Of a stretch of 64,000 nt of DNA, positions 39,495-47,760 are shown piece after piece. The first letter of the stretch is position 1; each line of letters begins with the position of its first letter. The DNA comes from JANYCO01 sp035535995 (GTDB taxonomy: Bacteria > Bacteroidota > Bacteroidia > Cytophagales > Cytophagaceae), in contig DATLOZ010000020.1 of the NCBI GenBank assembly GCA_035535995.1, positions 124,001-188,000 on the forward strand, written 5' to 3'. The notes under the pieces were generated by a model. That model made no database searches. It had not been told where the DNA came from and worked only from the letters and a program-made list of their open reading frames with translations. Both the position numbers and the translations under genes were made by a program.

Positions 39495-41399
39495 TTACAA
39501 TTCATTAAGTTCGGCTTCATACCCTCCACTCAAGATCGGAAACCTGCACCAGGAGCGAGGATCCACGTTGAAATCATCGATGTGGAAGGAAGGAGCGATG
39601 CGTTCACGTTTCCATTGGTTGCGGGTCCACATCTGGAAGAATTTTTTTACATGCATGCGAAGCAGTGTAGAGTCTTCCAGGTTTCGTTCAGCCAGCTCTT
39701 CGTATACTACTTTAGGAGCTTTGCGCTGCTTGATCGCAAGTTTTTCTATTTCTACTAAAATGGAATAGGGCATCAGATCTTTTTCATCTGTCTGGGTTCG
39801 TTCAATTGGCCTGAGCTCGGCGGTAGGAGTGAGCGCGTTTACAAAACGAAGACCTGATTGTCCCATTGTTTTTTCTGCCCAAAGCAGCCAGCTGCGGATA
39901 AAATGTTTGTCCACCCCTGCAATAGGAGCAATGCTTCCGGAAGTATCGCCGTCCATCGTAGCGTAGCCTACATCGCCCTCGCTGCGGTTGGAGGTGGTGA
40001 TTAGCAAAGCCCGGTGAATATTGGCCAGCATCCAGATGATCGGTGCGCGGCTTCTGGCTTGGATGTTTTGTAAGGTGATATCGTCGGTTTCCCAGATCAG
40101 TTTACGGCCGATCGCATTTTCTATTTTATGCGTATAACTATTTACTTCTTCGTCTACCGGCCAATGATAGAAGGTAGCACCAATTGACCTGGCAAGTTCT
40201 TCAGCGCTTTGGAAAGTATTGTCGCTGGAGTTTTTTGTTCCCTGGTAGGCGCAGATCAGGATCTTATTCATGATCTTTTTTACTTGTTCGTCGAATGGGA
40301 ACGCCTCTATTTCTGCTGGATTCACGAGATCATCGATGCCACCTTTTTTTAGAAAAACTTCTGTGCCTAATTCCCTTAATCCTTTCTTCACCATTTCACA
40401 AACCATTACCGCGCAAGCAGAAGAGTCGGCGCCACCGCTGAGGGAAAGAACAAAGCCTTTGCTCTTACTTTTGCGCATATAGTCGTAAAGTCCGAGTGAT
40501 GTGGCTTCCCAGAATTCGTATTCTTTTTCTCTGTCGTCGTGGGTCAATAGTGAGTGACTGGTTTCGCCGTTGCTGAAATTTATATCGGCGTATACAAGGT
40601 TTACATTTTTAAAAGAAAGGCGATCATTGCGCTGAATTAATTCACCCTTGTGTGCGATGAGCACTTCACCGTCGTAGATCATACGTCCGGCTTCGTTTCC
40701 CACAAGGTCGCTGTAGATGTAGGTACAGTCAAAATATTTAGAACCGCCGATGACAAGATCGTAACGGATGATGGATTTATGAAAAGCAAAATGGCTCGCG
40801 CTTGGGTTCAGGATTAGTTGTGCGCCCTTCTGATGGTGCCTGATGCCCGGCCTTTGAGGTCTCCAGGCGTCTTCGCAAATTTCAAATCCAATTCGGATCC
40901 CTTCTATATCGTAAAGTACATCGCCGATCTTGTAGGAGTTATTTTCTATTTTGATCTCCTCGATTAGTTCAGCAGGCCAGGCGGTAAACCATCGTGGCTC
41001 GTAATGTACGCCATCGTTTGCAAGAAATTGTTTGGCAGTAAACCCAAGTATTTTTCCATTTTCGATCAGGCATGCGCAGTTATAGAGAAGCCCTTCAAAA
41101 CGTACGGGTAATCCAATGCTGACTACAATTCCATTGCAGGAAGGAGCGATGAGCAAAAGTTCTTCCATTGCTTTTTTAGGAAGCCATTCGCTTAGGAACA
41201 TATCTTCACAGCCGTAGCCGGTGATGCAGAGTTCGGGAAGACAAAGAATTTTTACGTTTTGAGCTTTTGCCTGTTGGATCGCTTCAAGAATATTAGCCCG
41301 GTTGTTGGCCCAGTCAAAAGGTGTCTGATTCAACGCTGCTCCGGCTACACGGGTAAATTGATTAGAAGTCATGATAAAAGAATCACTTTGGATATTCAA
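39495..41399 (-). CDS. nadE: Glutamine-dependent NAD+ synthetase
   Basis: Last step of NAD synthesis: amidates nicotinic acid adenine dinucleotide with ammonia taken from glutamine. 634 residues. The N-terminal nitrilase domain (about 15-290) has its catalytic triad as Glu56 (LPELC), Lys123 and Cys175 (GFEICEDAW). The synthetase domain has the PP-loop LSLSGGADSSACAVMV at about 318-333 and continues through the sequence TSNRSEGDVGY near 465 that binds the adenylate. ATG 41399 gives MNIQSDSFIMTSNQ; Met10 may be the true start, because the fold begins at QFTRVA. No pathway partners lie nearby. Confidence 0.95.
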   Translation of the reverse strand: MNIQSDSFIMTSNQFTRVAGAALNQTPFDWANNRANILEAIQQAKAQNVKILCLPELCITGYGCEDMFLSEWLPKKAMEELLLIAPSCNGIVVSIGLPVRFEGLLYNCACLIENGKILGFTAKQFLANDGVHYEPRWFTAWPAELIEEIKIENNSYKIGDVLYDIEGIRIGFEICEDAWRPQRPGIRHHQKGAQLILNPSASHFAFHKSIIRYDLVIGGSKYFDCTYIYSDLVGNEAGRMIYDGEVLIAHKGELIQRNDRLSFKNVNLVYADINFSNGETSHSLLTHDDREKEYEFWEATSLGLYDYMRKSKSKGFVLSLSGGADSSACAVMVCEMVKKGLRELGTEVFLKKGGIDDLVNPAEIEAFPFDEQVKKIMNKILICAYQGTKNSSDNTFQSAEELARSIGATFYHWPVDEEVNSYTHKIENAIGRKLIWETDDITLQNIQARSRAPIIWMLANIHRALLITTSNRSEGDVGYATMDGDTSGSIAPIAGVDKHFIRSWLLWAEKTMGQSGLRFVNALTPTAELRPIERTQTDEKDLMPYSILVEIEKLAIKQRKAPKVVYEELAERNLEDSTLLRMHVKKFFQMWTRNQWKRERIAPSFHIDDFNVDPRSWCRFPILSGGYEAELNEL

Positions 41400-41469
41400 G
41401 TTAACTAATAAAAATGAGATTTAGTTGCGTTGTTCTCCTTGTTGTTAAGGTCTGTATCCATTGCGAACG

Positions 41470-41505
41470 CACAAAAAAAGGAGGCCCTGTGTGAAAGCCT
41501 CCTTT
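41470..41505 (-). terminator. Terminator of the TerB gene
   Basis: A 9-bp GC-rich stem (41477-41485 with 41497-41505, loop of 11) is followed on the minus strand by seven T (complement of the A run at 41473-41479, partly in the stem). It is about 45 bp after the TerB stop. Confidence 0.85.
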
Positions 41506-41549
41506 ATTAATTTAGGTTATGAAACTAAATTATAGGTTATGAAAAATTG

Positions 41550-41984
41550 TTAGTATGTCAGAAAATCGCCGCAAAGAACTTTGATTTCTTCTTTGCTCTT
41601 TGGTTCGTCACCAGTTTGAAGCGTTACAATTCTTCTTACCAGTACACCAGTGATCGCTTTTCTGAAGCCAAGTTTTTCAGCAAGTTCGATACAGTTAGAC
41701 ATTTCGTCTTCTGTACATACGCCGTCAGCAAGCATCATAGAAACCAGGTCATACAATTCGTCGAAACGATCAGAATCGTTGTCCGGAACTTTAAATTCGA
41801 TAGATTTGCTATCTGATTTTATAATTTTTTTAACGTCATTGATGCTCAATCCATTTTTTACACCAATATCGAAAATGAGTCTTTTTTCAGCTACAGAAAA
41901 ATCGCCATCTGAATTTGCAATCGCTACCAGGTTTGCAAGGTGGCTTTTCAGATTTTTAGTCTTCTTTGTTTCAAATAGTACCAT
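41550..41984 (-). CDS. TerB-family protein
   Basis: A 144-residue cytosolic all-helical protein of the TerB fold, first named for tellurite resistance; in this phylum lone TerB proteins are common and their role is unknown. The core has DGDFSVAEKRLIFDIG (about 26-41) and DGVCTEDEMSNC (about 88-99), two aspartate-rich loops like the metal sites of TerB. There are no other ter genes nearby, so a tellurite operon is not indicated. It stands alone with its own terminator, and its upstream spacer is AT-rich. Confidence 0.85.
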   Translation of the reverse strand: MVLFETKKTKNLKSHLANLVAIANSDGDFSVAEKRLIFDIGVKNGLSINDVKKIIKSDSKSIEFKVPDNDSDRFDELYDLVSMMLADGVCTEDEMSNCIELAEKLGFRKAITGVLVRRIVTLQTGDEPKSKEEIKVLCGDFLTY

Positions 41985-42332
41985 AATAGTATTTTTTTAA
42001 GTCGATACAAAGTACGTCAATTTTTGTAATTCCAACAAATGAAAAAGTAAAATATTTTTAAAATTCTTTAAATAATTATATATATTTAATAATAATGCAC
42101 ATTATTTTCTTGTTTAATTACGTATAATGCTATTTTAGGCATTTTTCATTTGTTGTATTATTTCCATATGATATGCGAATACTCAGAGAAGTATAATTTT
42201 AATTATAATTATTTATCTCTAACCAGCTAACCTTGTGAAAATTAAAGATTTTATACTAGTTTTGAAAAAAATGCTGAAAAAACTAGCAGTATTTTAAAAA
42301 ATCAAAGGGCTTTTTAAAAGAATTAACAAAAA
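41985..42332. other. Divergent intergenic region (348 bp)
   Basis: Very AT-rich spacer between the minus-strand TerB gene and the plus-strand HerA-like gene. It contains the short palindrome AATAATGCACATTATT at 42091-42106 and the promoter listed at 42233-42264. On the minus strand an imperfect TACTTTG lies near 42030 (about 40 bp before TerB). No coding frame was seen. Confidence 0.45.
42233..42264 (+). promoter_or_regulatory. Promoter of the HerA-like gene
   Basis: TTG at 42233-42235 and TAGTTTTG at 42257-42264 match both Bacteroidota promoter boxes with a spacer of 21 bp. Transcription would start near 42270, giving a leader of about 60 bases before ATG 42333. Confidence 0.6.
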
Positions 42333-43871
42333 ATGAGTCGAAAGGAAGAATTTTCTAAGGTCATATTAGAAGGATATGAATTTTCCGGGCCTTCTATCGT
42401 GTTAGGAGGAGCTATATTAGATGGAGAATCTTTTCCCGGAGAATTGATCCGCCTGCCGCTTAGAACTATGAATCGCCACGGATTAATAGCGGGAGCAACA
42501 GGTACGGGAAAAACAAAAACGCTGCAGACCATTACAGAAGGGCTTTCCGAAGCTGGTGTGCCGGTATTGCTCATGGATATTAAAGGAGATTTAAGTGGTA
42601 TCGCCCTAACCGGAGAATCAAATGCCAAGATCGAGGAAAGACATAAAAAAATTGGAATTCCATTTAGTCCTAAAAAATTTCCGGTAGAGCTTTATTCGCT
42701 TTCCAATGAGAAAGGAGCCCGCTTGCGCGCTACCGTTACAGAGTTTGGCCCTGTATTATTTTCAAAAATCCTTGATCTCAATGATACTCAAAGCGGCATC
42801 GTTTCACTGATCTTTAAACTCTCCGACGATGAGCGCCTGCCTTTGCTGGATCTGAAAGATTTCAAATCAATGCTGAATTACGTGACCAATGAAGGAAAGG
42901 AAAAAGTAGAAAAACTATACGGAAAAATTTCTGCTGCTTCTACGGGTACTATTCTCCGTAAAGTAATTGAACTCGAACAACAAGGAGCGGATAAATTTTT
43001 TGGAGAAACCTCTTTTGACGTAGAAGATCTTTTGCAGAAAGATGCAGCAGGCAATGGAACAGTTTCTATTATAAAGCTTACAGATATTCAGGACAGACCT
43101 AAATTATTTTCTACCTTCATGCTCAGCTTGCTGGCAGAAGTGTATGCAAAATTTCCGGAAGCGGGAGATCTGGATAAACCAAAGCTAGTGATCTTTATAG
43201 ACGAAGCGCATCTTATTTTTGATGAAGCTTCTAAAGCGCTCAACGATCAGATCGAAACTATTATCAAACTGATCCGTTCTAAAGGAGTAGGGATTTTCTT
43301 CTGTACACAAAATCCGGCAGATATCCCTGCTTCGATCCTTGGACAACTTGGAATGAAGGTGCAACATGCCTTGCGTGCTTTCACTGCCAATGACCGCAAG
43401 ATGATTAAGATGACGGCAGAAAATTATCCGATCACTGATTTCTATAAAACAGAAGAGCTGCTTACCTCTCTCGGAATCGGAGAAGCCGCCGTGACTGTGC
43501 TAAGTGAAAAGGGAACACCCACACCGCTGGCCGCTACTTTACTGCGTGCGCCGCAATCAAGAATGGGAGTATTGACAGAAACAGAAACCGAACAACTGGT
43601 AAAAAATTCAAAGCTTGCCTCCAAATACAACCAAGTGATCGATCGTGAAAGCGCTTATGAAATACTGACGCAAAAGATCGACAAGATCGATGAGGAGGAA
43701 GGCGAAAAAGAAGAAGCCAAAAAAGTAAAGACAAGTAGGAAACAAGAAAAAAGTACAATGGAAAAAGTATTGGACAGTTCGCTTACCAAACAGATCGGAC
43801 GTACTGTGTTTACAGAGCTTACCAGAGGCTTGCTGGGAGCGCTTGGATTGAAAACTACAAGAAGAAGATAA
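42333..43871 (+). CDS. HerA/DUF853-type ATPase (YjgR-like)
   Basis: A 512-residue P-loop ATPase of the HerA/FtsK superfamily. Walker A is GATGTGKT at 54-61, Walker B is VIFIDEAHLIF (about 285-296), and GIFFCTQNPADIP near 325 is the sensor strand with its glutamine. The C-terminal domain (about 370-512) ends in a basic segment (GLKTTRRR). Homologs (YjgR/DUF853) are predicted DNA or protein-translocating ATPases; role not established. There is no NurA nuclease next door, so a HerA-NurA end-resection pair is not suggested. An AT-rich repeat follows. Confidence 0.9.
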   Translation: MSRKEEFSKVILEGYEFSGPSIVLGGAILDGESFPGELIRLPLRTMNRHGLIAGATGTGKTKTLQTITEGLSEAGVPVLLMDIKGDLSGIALTGESNAKIEERHKKIGIPFSPKKFPVELYSLSNEKGARLRATVTEFGPVLFSKILDLNDTQSGIVSLIFKLSDDERLPLLDLKDFKSMLNYVTNEGKEKVEKLYGKISAASTGTILRKVIELEQQGADKFFGETSFDVEDLLQKDAAGNGTVSIIKLTDIQDRPKLFSTFMLSLLAEVYAKFPEAGDLDKPKLVIFIDEAHLIFDEASKALNDQIETIIKLIRSKGVGIFFCTQNPADIPASILGQLGMKVQHALRAFTANDRKMIKMTAENYPITDFYKTEELLTSLGIGEAAVTVLSEKGTPTPLAATLLRAPQSRMGVLTETETEQLVKNSKLASKYNQVIDRESAYEILTQKIDKIDEEEGEKEEAKKVKTSRKQEKSTMEKVLDSSLTKQIGRTVFTELTRGLLGALGLKTTRRR

Positions 43872-43874
43872 AGA

Positions 43875-43964
43875 AGTTATGAGTTATGAATGTTGAATTA
43901 TGAGTTAAAATATAAACATGTAATCCATATTCATTCATAATTCATAACTCATAATTCATAATTT
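43875..43964. repeat. AT-rich word repeat between the HerA-like and flavoprotein genes
   Basis: The left arm GTTATGAGTTATGAATGTTG is followed by AATTATGAGTTAAA; the right arm repeats these words inverted (ATTCATAATTCATAACTCAT followed by AATTCATAATTT), around a unique centre ATATAAACATGTAATCCAT. Both genes are on the plus strand. The right arm ends eight bases before the flavoprotein ATG, so it would also form the leader. Confidence 0.7.
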
Positions 43965-43971
43965 AAAAAAA

Positions 43972-45189
43972 ATGAAGGTAATCGTAATAGGAGGGGGAGC
44001 TGCCGGTTTTTTTGGAGCTATTACTTGTGCGCGGTACAACTACAATGCGGAAATTATTTTGCTTGAAAAATCAGACAAGCTTTTGTCCAAAGTAAAAGTT
44101 TCCGGTGGTGGACGGTGTAATATTACACACGCCTGTTTTGACAACAACCAGCTCATCAAATTTTATCCAAGAGGAGGTAAAGAACTCAAAACCTGTTTCA
44201 CTTATTTTTCTACCAACCAAACGGTAGACTGGTTTGAATCCAGGGGGGTGAAATTAAAAACAGAGGCAGACAATCGTATGTTTCCGGTTTCCGATTCTTC
44301 TCAATCCGTGGTAGATTGCCTGATCCGTGAGGCCCGCGTGTTGGGGGTAAAAATCATGACAAGCTTTCCCGTAGGAGGAATTGAACGAAAAAATGGCCAG
44401 TGGTACGTCAAGCTGAGAGGTGGCGAAAATATGGTTTGCGATAAAATATTAGTAGCTACCGGCGGCAGTCCAAGCGATGATTCTTACAACTGGATGCGCG
44501 AATTAGGACTTGAAGTGGTGAAACCGGTTCCGTCGCTTTTCACTTTCAACATACCAAATTCCAGACTGAGCGGGCTGCAAGGAGTTTCCGTTCCGCATGT
44601 CGAAGTAAGGGTAGAAGGCACAAAGCTCTCCCATACCGGCCCTTTGCTGATCACGCATTGGGGATTCAGCGGGCCTGCAGTATTAAAACTTTCTGCCTGG
44701 GCCGCGCGCGAGATCCATGATATGAATTATAATTTTAACATTCATATCAATTTTGTGCCAGAACATACCGAAGAAAGTCTCCGTGAAAAACTGCACGAGA
44801 TCAAAATGGAGCATTCTAAAAAAATCGTCTCGTCAAATCCATTCTTTGAGATCCCTAAACGTCTCTGGGAACGACTGACCAATATTGCAGGCATTGAAGA
44901 AGAAGTGCGTTGGATGGAAGTGCCTAACAAAAGTATTAATAAACTTTTGGAAGAACTTCTGCGAGGAAATTATTCGGTGAAAGGAAAAACGACTTTTAAG
45001 GAAGAATTTGTAACCTGTGGTGGTGTAGACCTGAAAGAGGTAGATATTGTCACTATGCAATCCAAAAAACAGCCCGGCCTTTATTTCGCAGGCGAAGTAC
45101 TCAACATCGACGCGGTGACAGGAGGCTTCAATTTCCAGGCTGCCTGGACTACGGGATTCTTAGCAGGCAAGTCGATCGCTGAAGATTAG
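43972..45189 (+). CDS. BaiN/HI0933-type FAD-dependent oxidoreductase
   Basis: A 405-residue flavoprotein. It begins MKVIVIGGGAAGFFGAITC, the FAD Rossmann fingerprint (GGGAAG), has the family motif KVSGGGRCNITH at about 41-52 and ends with GGVDLKEVD and GEVLNIDAVTGGFNFQAAW. These are markers of the BaiN (dehydrated bile acid reductase-named) / HI0933 family, which is widespread and mostly of unknown substrate. Cytosolic, with normal length. It follows a repeat and precedes PPK2 by 113 bp. Confidence 0.92.
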   Translation: MKVIVIGGGAAGFFGAITCARYNYNAEIILLEKSDKLLSKVKVSGGGRCNITHACFDNNQLIKFYPRGGKELKTCFTYFSTNQTVDWFESRGVKLKTEADNRMFPVSDSSQSVVDCLIREARVLGVKIMTSFPVGGIERKNGQWYVKLRGGENMVCDKILVATGGSPSDDSYNWMRELGLEVVKPVPSLFTFNIPNSRLSGLQGVSVPHVEVRVEGTKLSHTGPLLITHWGFSGPAVLKLSAWAAREIHDMNYNFNIHINFVPEHTEESLREKLHEIKMEHSKKIVSSNPFFEIPKRLWERLTNIAGIEEEVRWMEVPNKSINKLLEELLRGNYSVKGKTTFKEEFVTCGGVDLKEVDIVTMQSKKQPGLYFAGEVLNIDAVTGGFNFQAAWTTGFLAGKSIAED

Positions 45190-45302
45190 TTTGAATCGAA
45201 GATTTGAAATCTGCCGTTTTGATAATATATTTATAAATGAGGGGTAAGGATTTTTTAAATTAATTTCATTTTCAAAATTATCGAATTTTCAAATCATAGA
45301 AT

Positions 45303-46043
45303 ATGGCTAAAGTAAATAAAACTTCTACCCGGGCTCCTAAGAGTTTGGATAAAGAAAAAATAAAAATAGAAACAGATATGCTCGTGCAGCGGATTGGCGA
45401 GCTTCAAAAAATATTTTACGCTTCCGCACAACATGGATTACTGGTAGTCCTGCAAGGACTCGATGCGGCAGGAAAGGATGGACTGATCAGCAAAGTTTTT
45501 AAAGGGATCAATCCTCTGGGATGTACAGTACACGCATTCAAAGGGCCTACAGAAGAAGAAATGAAACATGATTTTCTCTGGCGTGTACACAAAGAAATTC
45601 CTGCCAAAGGAATGATCCAGATCTTCAACCGCTCGCACTACGAAGATGTACTCATCACCAGAGTAGAAAAATGGATCGACGATAAAACAGCTAAAAAACG
45701 ATTCGTTCATATCAATAATTTCGAAGATCTTATCACAGATAATGGAACCATCGTCTTAAAGTTTTACCTCCATATTTCCAGAGAAGAGCAGGCAAGCCGC
45801 TTGACGGAACGTAAAACCAATCCACAAAAATACTGGAAACACAACGACGATGATTGGAAGACCAATCAAAAATGGCATGCGTATATGGAAGCGTATGAAG
45901 ATATTTTCAAGTACTGCAATAATCCTGAATGGACAATCGTGCCGGCGGATCAGAACTGGTACAAAGAATACATCGTAGCAAAAAAGATCTGTGATACGTT
46001 GGAAAAGCTTAAATTGCAATATCCTAAAATGGCTAAAAAATAA
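45303..46043 (+). CDS. Polyphosphate kinase 2 family protein
   Basis: A PPK2-type enzyme of 246 residues that transfers phosphate between polyphosphate and nucleotides; cytosolic. Walker A GLDAAGKDGLISK (about 51-63), the lid arginines in RSHYEDVLITR (about 108-118), and LKFYLHISREEQASRLTER near 150 are family markers. Length and single-domain form fit class I or III PPK2, which make ATP/GTP or ADP/GDP from polyphosphate; the class cannot be settled by eye. No ppk1/ppx genes lie nearby. A 19-bp palindrome follows its stop after eight bases. Confidence 0.92.
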   Translation: MAKVNKTSTRAPKSLDKEKIKIETDMLVQRIGELQKIFYASAQHGLLVVLQGLDAAGKDGLISKVFKGINPLGCTVHAFKGPTEEEMKHDFLWRVHKEIPAKGMIQIFNRSHYEDVLITRVEKWIDDKTAKKRFVHINNFEDLITDNGTIVLKFYLHISREEQASRLTERKTNPQKYWKHNDDDWKTNQKWHAYMEAYEDIFKYCNNPEWTIVPADQNWYKEYIVAKKICDTLEKLKLQYPKMAKK

Positions 46044-46051
46044 AACTTCAA

Positions 46052-46109
46052 AAACGCAAATGCCAAATTCAAAAAGCTATTACTGTTTTCGAATTTGGCA
46101 TTTGCGTTT
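46052..46109. repeat. Perfect 19-bp palindrome after the PPK2 gene
   Basis: Arms 46052-46070 and 46091-46109 (AAACGCAAATGCCAAATTC and its complement) pair perfectly, loop of 20. It lies between same-strand genes, 8 bp after one stop and 15 bp before the RqcH-like start. There is no T run after it. Confidence 0.88.
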
Positions 46110-46124
46110 GGGGATTTAATCAGT

Positions 46125-47690
46125 ATGCATTTAAACTATTATTTCCTGCGTTTCCTCAGCGAAGAGCTTCGCTCGAAACTGCTAGGATTGGAGCTTGCAG
46201 AATGTTATCTCCAAAATCGTTACGAATGCGTTCTTGCCTTCTTCGGAAAGGAAGAAGAATTTTTTATCAAACTGAATTTATATCCTGAATTTACCTGTCT
46301 CGCTTTTCCTTCGGAATTTTATAAAAACAAAAAAGGAACCTATCCTCTTTTTAAATCGCTCAATGGTCTGAAAATCCTGGATCTCGTACAGCACGATAAT
46401 GACCGGAGCTTTCACCTGGTATTCGAAAATGAAATGAGCCTGATGTTTAAGCTCTATGGCAGCCGCTCGAATCTGCTTTTATTCTTTAAGAATGAATGCG
46501 TCGATCTGCTGAATAAAAACCTGGCGCAAGACCAGGAGTTGGTACTAGATGCTACCGCTAAAAAAATGAATGTAAGTTGGGAGCAGTTTGTAAAAGAAGA
46601 AGGCAATCTAAAAAAACTTTTTCCTGCCTTTGACAAAGAAATTATTACTCTACTGGAGGAAAAACAATATGCTACACGACCGCTGGAGGCGCAATGGGCA
46701 AGACTTTCCGAAGTGCTGACAGTTTTAAATAGAAAGAAGTTTTTTATCCTGGAGACAGAAAAAGAAATCAACTTAAGTTTTTTTGAGCATGGTAAAATAA
46801 TTGCTTCCACAGACTCTGCTCTTGAAGCGGCTAATTTATTTGAACGTTACCGTGGACAACAATTTTATTTATCCAAGGAAAAACAGGAAGCGTTAACTGT
46901 TTTAAATCAAAAAATAAAAAAGACGAAATCTTATCTTGCTACAGTAGAGCAAAAGAAAATAGCGCTAAGCCAGCAAACTCCCTATGAAGAGATCGGCCAT
47001 ATCCTCATGGCCAATCTTCACCAGATCCCTCGACATATAAGCGAAGTAGAGCTGTTCAATTTTTATACCGAACAACCTATTGTGATCAGGCTTAAAAAAG
47101 ACCTCACACCTCAGAAAAATGCAGAGCAATATTATAGAAAAGCCAAGAACCAAAAATTAGAGGTTGCGCAGTTGGATCAGACCATTGGGCACAAGCATAA
47201 AGAGAAAGCGCTTGCAGAAGAACAGGTAAATACTTTGGAAAATTTCCAGGAATTGAAATCGTTGCGAAAATATTTAAAAGAGCAAGGATTGATGCAGGAA
47301 AAAATTTCTAAGGAAAAAGCGCAGGAAGAGCTCTTTAGAAAATTTGAAATTGACGGCTTTGAGATCCTTGTAGGGAAAAGCGCGAAGAACAATGATCTGC
47401 TTACGCAAAAATATTCTTATAAAGAAGACCTATGGCTGCATGCAAGGGATGTAGCGGGCTCGCACGTGCTAATAAAATACAAGGCTGGAAAAATTTTTCC
47501 CAAACAAGTAATCGAAAAAGCTGCGCAGTTGGCGGCTTATTATTCCAAACGAAAATCCGATACGCTTTGTCCTGTGATCGTAACCCCTAAAAAATACGTG
47601 CGAAAACCCAAAGGTGCCTTGGAAGGACAGGTGCTCGTAGAACGCGAAGAAGTACTGCTGGTAAAGCCTGCTGCTTATGATGATCTGTAA
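46125..47690 (+). CDS. RqcH/Rqc2-type NFACT protein
   Basis: A 521-residue homolog of the fibronectin-binding/Rqc2 family, which in other bacteria binds stalled 50S subunits and adds alanine tails. The NFACT-N part (about 5-150, HLNYYFLRFLSEELRSKLLG) is followed by long coiled coils (about 250-400) and the NFACT-R domain (from about 415: EILVGKSAKNNDLLT, YKEDLWLHARDVAGSHVLI, then PVIVTPKKYVRKPKGA). ATG 46125 is used instead of an upstream ATG at 46095 because the conserved sequence starts there and the earlier start lies inside the palindrome. Whether it is a true RqcH or a paralog is not settled. The surrounding genes do not help. Confidence 0.85.
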   Translation: MHLNYYFLRFLSEELRSKLLGLELAECYLQNRYECVLAFFGKEEEFFIKLNLYPEFTCLAFPSEFYKNKKGTYPLFKSLNGLKILDLVQHDNDRSFHLVFENEMSLMFKLYGSRSNLLLFFKNECVDLLNKNLAQDQELVLDATAKKMNVSWEQFVKEEGNLKKLFPAFDKEIITLLEEKQYATRPLEAQWARLSEVLTVLNRKKFFILETEKEINLSFFEHGKIIASTDSALEAANLFERYRGQQFYLSKEKQEALTVLNQKIKKTKSYLATVEQKKIALSQQTPYEEIGHILMANLHQIPRHISEVELFNFYTEQPIVIRLKKDLTPQKNAEQYYRKAKNQKLEVAQLDQTIGHKHKEKALAEEQVNTLENFQELKSLRKYLKEQGLMQEKISKEKAQEELFRKFEIDGFEILVGKSAKNNDLLTQKYSYKEDLWLHARDVAGSHVLIKYKAGKIFPKQVIEKAAQLAAYYSKRKSDTLCPVIVTPKKYVRKPKGALEGQVLVEREEVLLVKPAAYDDL

Positions 47691-47760
47691 GGATTTATTT
47701 TTCTGGGAATAGAAGAAAAATTTTAATATTTTTACATATCTCAACTAATCTTACATTCTT

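Noticed and set aside
41550..41984. Tellurite-resistance operon
   Set aside because: Only TerB is present; lone TerB genes are common in this phylum and do not imply resistance.
42333..43871. HerA-NurA defence or repair pair, or HerA-based anti-phage system
   Set aside because: No NurA, SIR2 or DUF4297 gene adjoins; the protein is the YjgR/DUF853 branch and its neighbours are housekeeping-type.
46095..46124. Earlier ATG for the RqcH-like protein
   Set aside because: It lies in the right arm of a palindrome, and the added residues (MAFAFGDLIS) are not part of the conserved fold.
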